From positions 1-40,130 of the forward strand of contig JAGAIZ010000078.1 of assembly GCA_017626325.1 (NCBI GenBank): 40,130 nt of DNA, written 5' to 3'. The position numbers were made by a program, and so were the translations under genes. This stretch comes from Lachnospiraceae bacterium (GTDB lineage Bacteria; Bacillota; Clostridia; Lachnospirales; Lachnospiraceae). A model generated the notes under the pieces. It saw nothing but the letters and a program-made list of their open reading frames with translations. It ran no database searches and was not told the origin of the DNA. Shown piece after piece: positions 18,201 to 25,805 of the stretch (within the stretch, counting starts at the first letter, position 1; each line of letters opens with the position of its first letter).

Positions 18201-18794
18201 GAATTGTGCCGCAGGCAGGTGCCGCTTCATCTGGTCTGCAAGATCGCTTTTCTCCAGTATTATGCGGAGAATAAGGGGGAACAGACAGAGAAATGCAGAC
18301 AGGTATGCGTCCGCTTCCTGGAAGACCTGCTGGCGGAGAATATTGTGCTGCCTGTCTATAAAGAGTACCAGGGATATCTTCCCCGGATGGATGGATACCA
18401 GGATAAAACCATGGTGGAATATCGTGCCAGACCCGGCGGCAGGGCCGTGATCCATTATGTGATACAGAATGAGGGCGGCGGAGAGAATGAATACCGCAAA
18501 GAAGAGATGAAGGATATGTTTGCCGGAATCTGTGTAAAGGAATTCGTCCTTTTCTTCGGGGAACGCCTGCAGTTCTATATAACGGAGGAAGAAGACGGCA
18601 GGGAACAACTGACGAAGAGCGGTACCATCAGCAGAGGCGACAGCGGACAGGAAAGCTTCGAGAGCAGATTCAGCATGCTCAACGACATTATGATAGGCAT
18701 GAATCTGCAGGATTATGATACGGTAGATCATTTGCTGCGGGAATATTACAGGCAGGATTTTATGGTGGATAAGATATTCCGTATAAGACTCTGA
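15228..18794 (+). CDS. DUF5717 family protein, large beta/helical-repeat protein
   Basis: An 1188-residue protein of unknown function, recognised from memory as DUF5717. No signal peptide or membrane segment is seen, so it should be cytosolic. Two beta-rich blocks open it (about 15-120 and 200-300, the latter with ETIRIPVTVIQHV). A long helical array follows (about 310-650 and 750-1090), in which short paired helices rich in Tyr, Leu and Arg resemble TPR-like repeats. A beta block sits near 680-750 (AVYPVSAGRAMAPVYDSDCKILLGDGKGNRY) and a mixed C-terminal domain closes the protein (about 1060-1188). GTG at 15228 is the start, supported by GGAG seven bases upstream; no in-frame ATG is nearby. 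It opens a four-gene unit with the Hsp70-like, TPR-like and coiled-coil genes, and is probably the scaffold of that group. Confidence 0.85.
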   Translation: MRQVIEEIRNGNFNFDNGSLDFSCPRIELSLHADTVEEGSFFVYGPRGRATEGYVVSSDLRMECMTRNFSGSQDEIFYRFDARGTEEGEEVKGAFHMISNQGEYYLPFSVVIVPRVITSSLGNIKNLFHFTNLAKTNWDEAVKLFYSQEFGEIFNGNDNKYYAAYKGLSAVYGNEHNVEEFLLEIHKKKTVEFIPEETRIKIEDPLEKTRYTLGINRNGWGYTHLRIKTEGEFLCVEEDTVTDSAFLGNLYRLYYYVDHEKLHAGNNYGAIVLEREHETIRIPVTVIQHVTSRKTLGLHREKKRLTVSLMEYYQAFRLKKISARTWMTETNKLLNRIEEVDGRDVSMKLFQGQVLLTEERDNEARWLIEKQEERVLAMREERPEVWCYYLYLTTLYSKDDQYVDDAAELVKDIYLRNRGNWRIAWLLMYLSEEYVKSPSRRWALLEELVQYHCSSPVIYIEAWHILCMNPAMLMKLGNFELQVLWYAVRNDLMKDEIVMQIVYLAQKQKTYSEQLFRILKGCYERKPQNDILHAICTLLIKGNCQGEKFFPWYQAGVEENLRITRLYEYYMMSISLSYDGPLPKMILMYFAYQSDLRYDITAYLYAYVYKHREEIPDIYVNYCAAMERFVLEQIRHGRINKDLAYLYSNLISLPMIDEESAGQLASLLFMREIRVDSDRITEVILVYPYGIGQAVYPVSAGRAMAPVYDSDCKILLGDGKGNRYTASVKYQVQAVISPAKLALMISPFVREHLGYAVYACYECQNSPAVHEDNADLFVRLTESDQIEESMKQEIRMMLVDFYYEKDRMRELDEYLLALKPENMRKRDHKKIIRYMTIRGMYEEAYDWVKRVGPYHVDAKVLLKLCSRLLDREEREEDPVMTGVLFHILRKGKYDENVLAYLVRYYSGSIKDMRDVWKTAYSFGTETYSLCERMLVQMLYTGSHVGEKGEIFRYYSKNGGNEELMAAFLSKGCYDYAVGEQITEPYIFESVQELCRRQVPLHLVCKIAFLQYYAENKGEQTEKCRQVCVRFLEDLLAENIVLPVYKEYQGYLPRMDGYQDKTMVEYRARPGGRAVIHYVIQNEGGGENEYRKEEMKDMFAGICVKEFVLFFGERLQFYITEEEDGREQLTKSGTISRGDSGQESFESRFSMLNDIMIGMNLQDYDTVDHLLREYYRQDFMVDKIFRIRL

Positions 18795-18816
18795 CATAAG
18801 GACAGAGTAAAGCTCA

Positions 18817-18930
18817 CTCTGATGGACCGGAGCGGAGATTAGATTGAGGAATCGCTCTGATGAGCCGGAACAGAGATTAGGTTGAGAAATTGCTCTGGTG
18901 AGCCGGAATGAAGATTGGTGTGTAGAATCT
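18817..18930 (+). repeat. three 38-bp tandem repeats ending at the DUF5716 start codon
   Basis: Three imperfect copies begin at 18817, 18855 and 18893. Each starts CTCTGATG or CTCTGGTG, continues GAGCCGGAA or similar, then (A)GATTAG-TTGAG-AAT. The third copy is the most diverged and ends exactly one base before ATG 18931. The unit length is not a multiple of three and nothing suggests the copies are translated. They fill the whole gap between the DUF5717 and DUF5716 genes apart from about 20 bases. Confidence 0.85.
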
Positions 18931-20277
18931 ATGTTTCTTGAGAAAAGAGAGGAGAACAAATTACATAACGGAAGCGTGCTGGTGGGGTATGACCTGGGGG
19001 AGCAGTATTCCCAGATCAGCTACTGCGTCTATGGAGAAGGCGATGTGGAGATGGTAGCGACTGTGATCGGCACCAGACAGTATAACATCCCGACTATGTT
19101 ATGTAAACGAAAAGGCGTCAATCAATGGTATTACGGCAAGGACGCTGTGAAGCACAGAGAAGAAGAGGATATGTTTCCGGTGGAAGGACTTTTGTCTCTG
19201 GCGAAAAAGGGCGAGGATGTGGAACTGGATGGAGAGACCTATGATCCGGTTGCGCTCCTGACGCTTTTCATAAGGCGCAGCATGACATTGATGAATCTGA
19301 TTGCCGCGATTGAAAATATAGACGGGATCATGTTTACCGTGGATGAGCTGGATGACCGGATGGTGGAGGTGCTGGCACAGGCGGCGGTGAACCTGAATCT
19401 GAAGACGTCACGCATATATTTCCAGAGTCATACGGAGAGCCTGTATTTCTTCGTGCTGCATCAGCCGCCGGAATTATGGAATTATCAGGTGATTGCCTGT
19501 GAGCATAACGGTATGCGGCTTAAGACCTACCGGATGGAGTGTAATAAACATACGACGCCCATCGTGGCGCTGATCGAGGAACAGACCTATGAGACGCTGG
19601 TGCTTCCGGAAGAAAGGGCCGAAGATTCTTCCGGTGAGAACACGCAGGCAGAGCAGGAAGAACGAATAAAGCAGGACGCCTACCGGATGGCGGATGAGCG
19701 TTTCTTAGGGATTCTGCAGAAGATGTGCGAAGGAAGAATCGTCTCGTCGGCGTATTTGTTGGGAGATGGTTTCCGTGCCGGATGGGATGAACAATCCTTG
19801 CAATTTCTCTGCCGCAACAGGAGAGTTTTCAAAGGAAATAACCTTTTTAGCAGAGGAGCATGTTATGGACTCCTGGAAAAGTTAGACCCCAGCGAGATAG
19901 GACAGAAGCATGTTTTTCTGGGTAAGGACAAGCTGAAATCCAATATCGGCATGAATGTGCTGCGGCAGGGCAGAGAATCTTATTTTGCACTGTTAGATGC
20001 CGGAGAGAACTGGTATGAGATCCGAAAGGAATGCGAATTCCTGTTAGGGGATGAGAAAGAGCTTGCTTTCGTGGTCACGCCGCTTGACGGGAAAGATAAG
20101 GAAAGCAGGGTGATATCACTCCGGAATGCAGATTCGGGAGGTGCGCCTTTTACAAGATACCGTCTGGAGGCGTCTATGTGTGCGGCGGATACTGTTCGGG
20201 TCAAAGTGACAGATCTGGGTTTCGGAGAGTTATTTCCCGCAAGCGGACAGGTGTGGGAGGAGTCTTTTACAGTATAA
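18931..20277 (+). CDS. DUF5716 protein with degenerate Hsp70/actin-like fold
   Basis: A 448-residue protein, recognised as the DUF5716 family. It follows the Hsp70 nucleotide-domain order. VGYDLGEQYSQISYC matches the phosphate-1 loop (DLGTTxS). IPTMLCKRKGVNQWYYGKDAVKHR matches the 'TPS ... GxxA' segment. AYLLGDGFRAGW is in the place of the adenosine LVGG motif, and FSRGACYGLLE in the place of the final GAA helix. The expected phosphate-2 motif (DxGGGT) is replaced by CEHNGMRLKTY, so ATP hydrolysis may be lost. A C-terminal beta domain (about 335-448, ending DLGFGELFP) stands where Hsp70 has its substrate domain. The start is uncertain: a GTG at 18898 would put the N-terminus inside the 38-bp repeats, and ATG 18931 has no clear ribosome site. 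Function unknown. Confidence 0.8.
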   Translation: MFLEKREENKLHNGSVLVGYDLGEQYSQISYCVYGEGDVEMVATVIGTRQYNIPTMLCKRKGVNQWYYGKDAVKHREEEDMFPVEGLLSLAKKGEDVELDGETYDPVALLTLFIRRSMTLMNLIAAIENIDGIMFTVDELDDRMVEVLAQAAVNLNLKTSRIYFQSHTESLYFFVLHQPPELWNYQVIACEHNGMRLKTYRMECNKHTTPIVALIEEQTYETLVLPEERAEDSSGENTQAEQEERIKQDAYRMADERFLGILQKMCEGRIVSSAYLLGDGFRAGWDEQSLQFLCRNRRVFKGNNLFSRGACYGLLEKLDPSEIGQKHVFLGKDKLKSNIGMNVLRQGRESYFALLDAGENWYEIRKECEFLLGDEKELAFVVTPLDGKDKESRVISLRNADSGGAPFTRYRLEASMCAADTVRVKVTDLGFGELFPASGQVWEESFTV

Positions 20278-20301
20278 GAAAGGGGAAAGGAGCGTGCCGG
20301 T

Positions 20302-21147
20302 ATGAGTCGGATTATCTTGGGGACAGGCAGATATGCCGAGAAACCCTTTTACATGGATAAATTTTATGTAAACTTGTATTCGGTGGAGGAATTGTGCTAT
20401 CTTATTGTGGATAAGGCAGAACTGCTGGATCAGGATGTGATGCTGCCGGAGCTGGTAAAATGGCTGGATGAACAGTGCGGGTTGAACCAACTGGCGCATA
20501 CCTTGTATACGCTGCTGAACCAAAAGGCTTCCGCAGCCGCTTTTGCAGGCACGATATTGGAGTATGTGAATCTGTACCCGGAAGATGTGATTGCAAGGAC
20601 CGGGGAGATAATAAGAAGCAACGAAGGATTAAATCCCTGCGAACGGAAGAAGGCGAAGGCGGATTATCTGCTGCAGAACCGGAAGTATCACGCGGCGATA
20701 GAACAGTACCATATACTGCTTGCTCAGATACCGGAAACAGACAGATTGCTGCGGGCGAAGATCCTGCATAACATAGGCTCGGCGTACGCGGGCATGTTCA
20801 TGTTCAGGCAGGCGTCGGATTTTTTCCTGCAGTCTCATGAGACAGACCAGAATAAGGAAAGCCTGCTGTCGTATCTTGCCGCGCTGCGCATGAGCTGTCA
20901 GGATAAAGACTATATCGCTTTTATTTCCGAGCATCCCGAATACCATGACGCGTCGCTTAAGGTAGAGCGGCAGATAGAGCAGGCGTCCGGGCAGTTCGAA
21001 GGGACGGATGAGAACCGGATGCTTTTTACCCTGCAGGTATTTAAAGAAGAGGGCAACAGTAATCTGGGAAGTACCGTGCATTATTATAATGAGATAGAGA
21101 AGCTGACGGCAGATCTTAAGGAGCAATACAGAGATTATGTATCATAG
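20302..21147 (+). CDS. TPR-like protein of the DUF5717/DUF5716 operon
   Basis: A 281-residue, mostly helical cytosolic protein. Residues about 25-105 form an unrecognised helical domain. Residues about 112-200 read as two to three TPR-type helix pairs (AKADYLLQNRKYHAAIEQYHILLAQIP and AKILHNIGSAYAGMFMFRQASDFFLQSHE). A charged C-terminal tail follows. It begins 24 bases after the DUF5716 stop with AAAGGAG upstream, so the two are co-transcribed. TPR proteins often dock onto Hsp70-type partners, which fits the neighbour, but that interaction is inferred. I do not recognise a named family. Confidence 0.75.
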   Translation: MSRIILGTGRYAEKPFYMDKFYVNLYSVEELCYLIVDKAELLDQDVMLPELVKWLDEQCGLNQLAHTLYTLLNQKASAAAFAGTILEYVNLYPEDVIARTGEIIRSNEGLNPCERKKAKADYLLQNRKYHAAIEQYHILLAQIPETDRLLRAKILHNIGSAYAGMFMFRQASDFFLQSHETDQNKESLLSYLAALRMSCQDKDYIAFISEHPEYHDASLKVERQIEQASGQFEGTDENRMLFTLQVFKEEGNSNLGSTVHYYNEIEKLTADLKEQYRDYVS

Positions 21148-21176
21148 CTGTTACGACAGCCTGAATGGAGACAAGT

Positions 21177-22361
21177 ATGGGTTTTATCAGAAACTTACTG
21201 GAAAAATTTAGACGGAAGGATGAAGAGGCGTATGATGAGGAGTCATGGGATGAGGAAGAGGAAGTCAGGCAGATAGACTATCATGATAAGGAGCAGAGGA
21301 ACGACTATGTCAGGAATTGTCTGGAGCGGATGGCAGATGCCACCAAAGAGCTGGAGAATCTGAACTTCGAATACGACATGGTGACTTCTTATCTGAAGGA
21401 TATGGAAGAAATCGAGGCGCTGCCCCCGGAAGAGAGTGAACAGCTTAAGGAATGTGCCAAGAGAGTAGCGCTTCTGCAGGACAGCAAGGCGGATTTCATG
21501 GGCAGACCGCGGAGAATGACTGATGAGCAGTATAACCGGATGGAGCGTATCGCCGATCAGGTCCAGGAGGGACATGATAAACTGACTGAGGCGGAGAATT
21601 ACCAGAAGCTGATTAAGCAGGATCTGAACCGGCTGGATGGTGAGCGGCACGCATATCAGTACCGGAAGAATGAAGTGATGGGAATTATTGCGGATACGAA
21701 AGGAATGGCGCTTATCTGCGTGACTGCGCTGGGCTTGTGTATTCTGCTGCTTCTGTTATTACAGTTTTTCCTGGAGATGGACACGAAGCTTGGGTATCTT
21801 CTGACAGCGGCAGCGGCGGCATTCGCCATCACCGTGATCTATGTCAGGCATATGGATGCGAAGCGGGAGCTGCGGCGCGTGGAGACTGGCATCAATAAGA
21901 TTATCCTGCTGCAGAATAAGGTGAAAATACGATATGTGAATAATACGAACCTGCTGGATTATCTCTATCTGAAATATGGGGTGTCCAGCGTTCAGGAACT
22001 GGATGATATGTGGCAGAAGTATCTGCTGGAGAAGGATGAGAGGGAGAAATACCGCAGGGCAGAGCTGGATCTGGATTACAGCCAGCAGGAACTGCTGCAG
22101 ATCTTGAAGCGCTATCAGATTAAGGATCCTGCGATCTGGCTGCATCAGACCGAGGCGATTCTGGATCATAAAGAGATGGTGGAGATCCGGCATAATCTGA
22201 TTATCAGACGGCAGTCTTTAAGACGCCGGATGGATTATAACAAAGACGTCGTGGCTGCCTCTTCCCAGAAGGAAATCAAAGAACTGGTGGAGAAATATCC
22301 GCAGTATGCGAAAGAGGTCATGGCGACGGTGGACGAGTATGAGAAGAAGTTTCAGGAGTAG
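21177..22361 (+). CDS. two-TM coiled-coil membrane protein of the operon
   Basis: A 394-residue protein with a very acidic N-terminal stretch (KDEEAYDEESWDEEEEVRQ), a long heptad-like helix up to about residue 165, two adjacent membrane helices (about 175-225: ALICVTALGLCILLLLLLQFF and YLLTAAAAAFAITVIYV) with only a few residues between, then a second long coiled coil to the C-terminus. The short hairpin of membrane helices implies that both coiled-coil arms face the cytosol. GGAGACAAGT before ATG 21177 favours this start over ATG 21165. As the only membrane protein of the four-gene unit it is the probable anchor of any complex formed by the others. No known family recognised. Confidence 0.75.
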   Translation: MGFIRNLLEKFRRKDEEAYDEESWDEEEEVRQIDYHDKEQRNDYVRNCLERMADATKELENLNFEYDMVTSYLKDMEEIEALPPEESEQLKECAKRVALLQDSKADFMGRPRRMTDEQYNRMERIADQVQEGHDKLTEAENYQKLIKQDLNRLDGERHAYQYRKNEVMGIIADTKGMALICVTALGLCILLLLLLQFFLEMDTKLGYLLTAAAAAFAITVIYVRHMDAKRELRRVETGINKIILLQNKVKIRYVNNTNLLDYLYLKYGVSSVQELDDMWQKYLLEKDEREKYRRAELDLDYSQQELLQILKRYQIKDPAIWLHQTEAILDHKEMVEIRHNLIIRRQSLRRRMDYNKDVVAASSQKEIKELVEKYPQYAKEVMATVDEYEKKFQE

Positions 22362-22441
22362 GAAATGGGCGCAGGGGAGAAACAGAAAATCAGAAGCCTC
22401 TTTGCTTTAGGAGAGCGTTTCGGAATGGAGAAAAGTTGAAA

Positions 22442-23893
22442 ATGAACACGGAACAGGAAAGTAAACTGGAACAGGAAATGGACAAGCTTGGAGAAGAGTG
22501 CGGCGTATTCGGCATCTATGACTTCGACGGAAACGACGTGGCGTCTACGATTTATTATGGACTTTTCGCTCTCCAGCACAGGGGACAGGAAAGCTGCGGT
22601 ATCGCGGTCAGCGATACAAGCGGTCCTAAGGGCAAGGTGTTAAGCGCCAAAGAGATGGGCTTGCTCAATGAGAATTTCACCCCGGATATTCTGGAGAAGC
22701 TCAAAGGCGATATCGGCGTGGGACATGTGCGCTATTCCACTGCCGGAAGCAGCACGAGGGAGAACGCCCAGCCATTGGTTCTCAATTATGTGAAGGGAAC
22801 GCTGGGACTGGCGCATAATGGCAATCTGATCAACGCGCCGGAACTGCGGCATGAACTGGAATATTCCGGCGCTATTTTCCAGACTACCATAGATTCGGAA
22901 GTGATTGCTTACCATATCGCCAGGGAGCGGTTAAACAGCAAGACCGTCGAAGAGGCGGTGGGGCGCGCCATGAAGAAAATCAAGGGCGCTTATTCCCTGA
23001 TCGTCATGTCGCCCCGCAAGCTGATCGGCGCAAGAGATCCTTACGGCTTCAAGCCCCTCTGCATCGGCAGACGGGACAACGCCTATATTCTGGCGTCGGA
23101 GACCTGCGCGCTGGATACCATAGGCGCGGCCTATGTAAGAGACGTGGAGCCAGGCGAGATTGTGACCATTTCCCCGGAGAAGGGAATCGAATCAGATAAA
23201 AGCATGTGCCTGCCCAGAGAACAGCACGGCAGATGTATCTTCGAGTATATTTATTTCGCGAGACCGGACAGCCATATCGACGGCGTAAGTGTCTACGAGT
23301 CCAGAATCAAGGCAGGACGGTTCTTAGCCATAGATTCGCCTGTGGACGCTGATCTGGTGGTGGGTGTGCCGGAGTCAGGCAACTGCGCGGCACTGGGCTA
23401 TTCCATGCAGTCGGGGATTCCCTACGGGCAGGCTTTCGTCAAGAACGCATATGTGGGGCGGACCTTCATCAAGCCCAAGCAGAAGAGCCGTGAGAGCAGT
23501 GTGCGGGTGAAATTAAACGCCATCAAGGAAGCGGTCAACGGCAAGCGAATCATCATGATAGATGATTCCATCGTGCGGGGTACTACCTCGGACCGCATCG
23601 TGAAGATGCTCCGCGAGGCAGGCGCCAAAGAAGTGCATATGAGAGTCAGCTCGCCGCCGTTTCTCTATCCCTGCTATTTCGGAACGGACGTACCGGCCCG
23701 CGAGCAGCTTATCGCCTACAACCGTTCCGTAGAAGAGATTTGCCGGATGATCGGTGCGGATTCGTTGGGGTATCTGCGGATGGAACGTCTGTCTGAACTG
23801 GTGAACGGACTGGATATCTGCAGAGGATGTTTTACCGGGAAGTATCCCATGGAGCCGCCGACACAGGATATTCGCGGAGAGTATGAGCGGTAA
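22442..23893 (+). CDS. purF: amidophosphoribosyltransferase
   Basis: First committed enzyme of purine synthesis: PRPP plus glutamine gives phosphoribosylamine. The N-terminal nucleophile-hydrolase domain starts at GEECGVFGIYDF; the Cys, about residue 20, must be exposed by removal of a propeptide. The phosphoribosyltransferase domain has the PRPP loop IIMIDDSIVRGTTSDRIV. Cys residues in GRCIFEYIYF, FLYPCYFGTD and DICRGCFTG match the four ligands of the [4Fe-4S] cluster of the Bacillus-type, oxygen-sensitive enzyme. The start is ATG 22442, or TTG 22436 (five bases after GGAG). Only 80 bases separate it from the coiled-coil gene, with no obvious terminator or promoter, so transcription from the operon upstream may reach it. 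Confidence 0.96.
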   Translation: MNTEQESKLEQEMDKLGEECGVFGIYDFDGNDVASTIYYGLFALQHRGQESCGIAVSDTSGPKGKVLSAKEMGLLNENFTPDILEKLKGDIGVGHVRYSTAGSSTRENAQPLVLNYVKGTLGLAHNGNLINAPELRHELEYSGAIFQTTIDSEVIAYHIARERLNSKTVEEAVGRAMKKIKGAYSLIVMSPRKLIGARDPYGFKPLCIGRRDNAYILASETCALDTIGAAYVRDVEPGEIVTISPEKGIESDKSMCLPREQHGRCIFEYIYFARPDSHIDGVSVYESRIKAGRFLAIDSPVDADLVVGVPESGNCAALGYSMQSGIPYGQAFVKNAYVGRTFIKPKQKSRESSVRVKLNAIKEAVNGKRIIMIDDSIVRGTTSDRIVKMLREAGAKEVHMRVSSPPFLYPCYFGTDVPAREQLIAYNRSVEEICRMIGADSLGYLRMERLSELVNGLDICRGCFTGKYPMEPPTQDIRGEYER

Positions 23894-23918
23894 CCTGTTA
23901 ACAGCCGTAAGGCGTCAG

Positions 23919-23947
23919 TTGATTCCTATAAAGTTGATTAGTATAAA
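23919..23947 (+). promoter_or_regulatory. promoter of purB
   Basis: TTGATT (23919-23924) and TATAAA (23942-23947) with a 17-base spacer lie between purF and purB. This suggests purB has its own start in addition to read-through. Confidence 0.55.
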
Positions 23948-23971
23948 ATAAGAGAAAACAGGAGAACAAGT

Positions 23972-25423
23972 ATGAGTACAGACAGATATGTAAGCCCCTT
24001 ATCGGAGCGTTATGCCAGCAAAGAGATGCAGTATATTTTTTCACCGGACATGAAGTTCCGTACGTGGCGGAAACTGTGGATTGCCCTTGCGGAGACAGAG
24101 ATGGAACTGGGCTTAAGCCAGAACGGCAGGCCGGTTATTACGAAGGAGCAGATCGATGAGTTGAAAGCGCACGCCGAGGATATCAACTATGATGTGGCGA
24201 AGGCGCGGGAGAAAGAGGTGCGTCATGATGTTATGAGCCATGTGTACGCGTACGGGCAGCAGTGCCCCAAGGCGGCGGGCATCATCCATCTGGGCGCAAC
24301 ATCCTGCTATGTGGGCGACAATACGGATATTATCGTGATGACGGAGGCTCTTAAGCTCGTGAAGAAGAAGCTGGTGAACGTGATCGCAGAGCTTGCGAAG
24401 TTCGCTGATACCTATAAGAATCTGCCAACGCTGGCGTTTACCCATTTTCAGCCCGCGCAGCCCACTACGGTAGGCAAGCGAGCGACATTATGGGCGCAGG
24501 AGTTTTGCCTGGACTTAGAAGACCTGGATTATGTATTGTCCACGATGAAGCTCTTAGGGTCCAAGGGAACGACGGGCACGCAGGCGTCTTTCCTGGAGCT
24601 GTTCGACGGCGACCAGGAAACGATCGATAAGATTGATCCGATGATTGCCAAGAAGATGGGCTTCGAGAAATGCTATCCGGTATCGGGACAGACCTATTCC
24701 CGGAAGGTGGACACGAGAGTCTGCAATATTCTGGCGGGAATCGCCGCTTCCGCGCACAAGATGTCCAATGATATCAGACTGCTGCAGCATTTGAAGGAAG
24801 TGGAAGAGCCTTTTGAGAAGAGCCAGATTGGTTCCTCCGCGATGGCCTATAAGAGAAATCCGATGCGCAGCGAGCGAATTGCCTCTTTGTCCAGATTCGT
24901 CATGGTGGATGCGTTGAATCCCGCGATCACCTCCGCGACCCAGTGGTTTGAGAGGACGCTTGACGACTCTGCCAACAAGCGGCTTTCCATTCCGGAGGCG
25001 TTTCTGGCGGTGGACGGCATTCTGGATCTGTGCCTGAATGTGGTAGACGGTCTGGTGGTATATGATAAGGTAATTACGAAGCGTCTGATGAGCGAACTGC
25101 CTTTTATGGCGACGGAGAATATTATGATGGATGCGGTGAAGATGGGCGGCAACCGTCAGGAGCTGCATGAGAAAATCAGAGAGTTGTCCATGATTGCCGG
25201 AGCCAACGTGAAGCGTGAGGGCAAGGACAACAATTTGTTAGAACTGATTGCGGAGGATCCGGCTTTCAATATGAGCCTGGAAGATCTGCAGAAAACAATG
25301 GATCCTTCCAAATACGTGGGACGTGCGCCGCTGCAGGTAGAGAAATTCTTAGAGGAAATCGTGAATCCGATTCTGGAGGAGAATAAGGAGCTGCTGGGCG
25401 TGAAAGCGGAGATTACCGTATAG
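23972..25423 (+). CDS. purB: adenylosuccinate lyase
   Basis: A 483-residue fumarase/aspartase-superfamily enzyme acting twice in purine synthesis: it releases fumarate from SAICAR and from adenylosuccinate. The superfamily signature is present as SSAMAYKRNPMRSERI, the flexible loop with the catalytic Ser. HLGATSCYVGDNTD and TLAFTHFQPAQPTTVGKR carry the active-site His residues. AGGAGAACAAGT precedes the ATG. It follows purF by 78 bases and has its own promoter-like site, and a strong terminator downstream. Length is within the family range for the longer, eukaryote-like clade of PurB found in Clostridia. Confidence 0.96.
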   Translation: MSTDRYVSPLSERYASKEMQYIFSPDMKFRTWRKLWIALAETEMELGLSQNGRPVITKEQIDELKAHAEDINYDVAKAREKEVRHDVMSHVYAYGQQCPKAAGIIHLGATSCYVGDNTDIIVMTEALKLVKKKLVNVIAELAKFADTYKNLPTLAFTHFQPAQPTTVGKRATLWAQEFCLDLEDLDYVLSTMKLLGSKGTTGTQASFLELFDGDQETIDKIDPMIAKKMGFEKCYPVSGQTYSRKVDTRVCNILAGIAASAHKMSNDIRLLQHLKEVEEPFEKSQIGSSAMAYKRNPMRSERIASLSRFVMVDALNPAITSATQWFERTLDDSANKRLSIPEAFLAVDGILDLCLNVVDGLVVYDKVITKRLMSELPFMATENIMMDAVKMGGNRQELHEKIRELSMIAGANVKREGKDNNLLELIAEDPAFNMSLEDLQKTMDPSKYVGRAPLQVEKFLEEIVNPILEENKELLGVKAEITV

Positions 25424-25519
25424 AAGAAAAGGTGAACAGCAAAAAGGCGGCATATTAGACCGCGGCGAAACAAATAGGTGTGCCTGTAAGCGAAAGGCAC
25501 GATTCATAGAAACAAAGAG

Positions 25520-25566
25520 AACTTCCCGGCGTACGTCCATAAGGCGTTATGCCGGGAAGTTTTTTG
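25520..25566 (+). terminator. strong terminator after purB
   Basis: Perfect 10-base arms ACTTCCCGGC (25521-25530) and GCCGGGAAGT (25551-25560) are followed by a run of T. It closes the purF-purB region. Confidence 0.9.
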
Positions 25567-25582
25567 CATAAATTGCACGTCA

Positions 25583-25650
25583 GGCAAAACGATTCTGTTG
25601 GTTCGGACAAAACGATCCGGTTAGTTTGGACAAAGACGTCCAGTTAGTTT
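25583..25650. repeat. three short imperfect tandem repeats, about 23 bp
   Basis: Copies at 25583-25604, 25605-25627 and 25628-25650 share GG(A)CAAA(A/G)ACG followed by TCC-GTTAGTTT, and a partial fourth begins at 25651. The 382-base gap between purB and the cation transporter otherwise holds only a terminator and a promoter. Confidence 0.7.
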
Positions 25651-25696
25651 AGACGAACTGCCGATTTGTAATAAATGTTATATCAATAAAAAGAAC

Positions 25697-25725
25697 TTGC
25701 GGCAGAATGATGAGTATGATAGAAT
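25697..25725 (+). promoter_or_regulatory. promoter of the cation-efflux gene
   Basis: TTGCGG (25697-25702), a 17-base spacer, and TAGAAT (25720-25725) lie about 80 bases before the transporter start. Confidence 0.5.
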
Positions 25726-25805
25726 AGGTTTCAATCAATTATGATCAAACACGGCATGACAGGTTATCAAGGGGAACCTGGCTGAGTTGGAACAGGGGAG
25801 TTTAT

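Noticed and set aside
17679-18959. 426-codon open frame on the minus strand
   Set aside because: It is wholly antisense to the DUF5717 gene, has no ribosome site and no recognisable protein features; codon pattern follows the sense gene.
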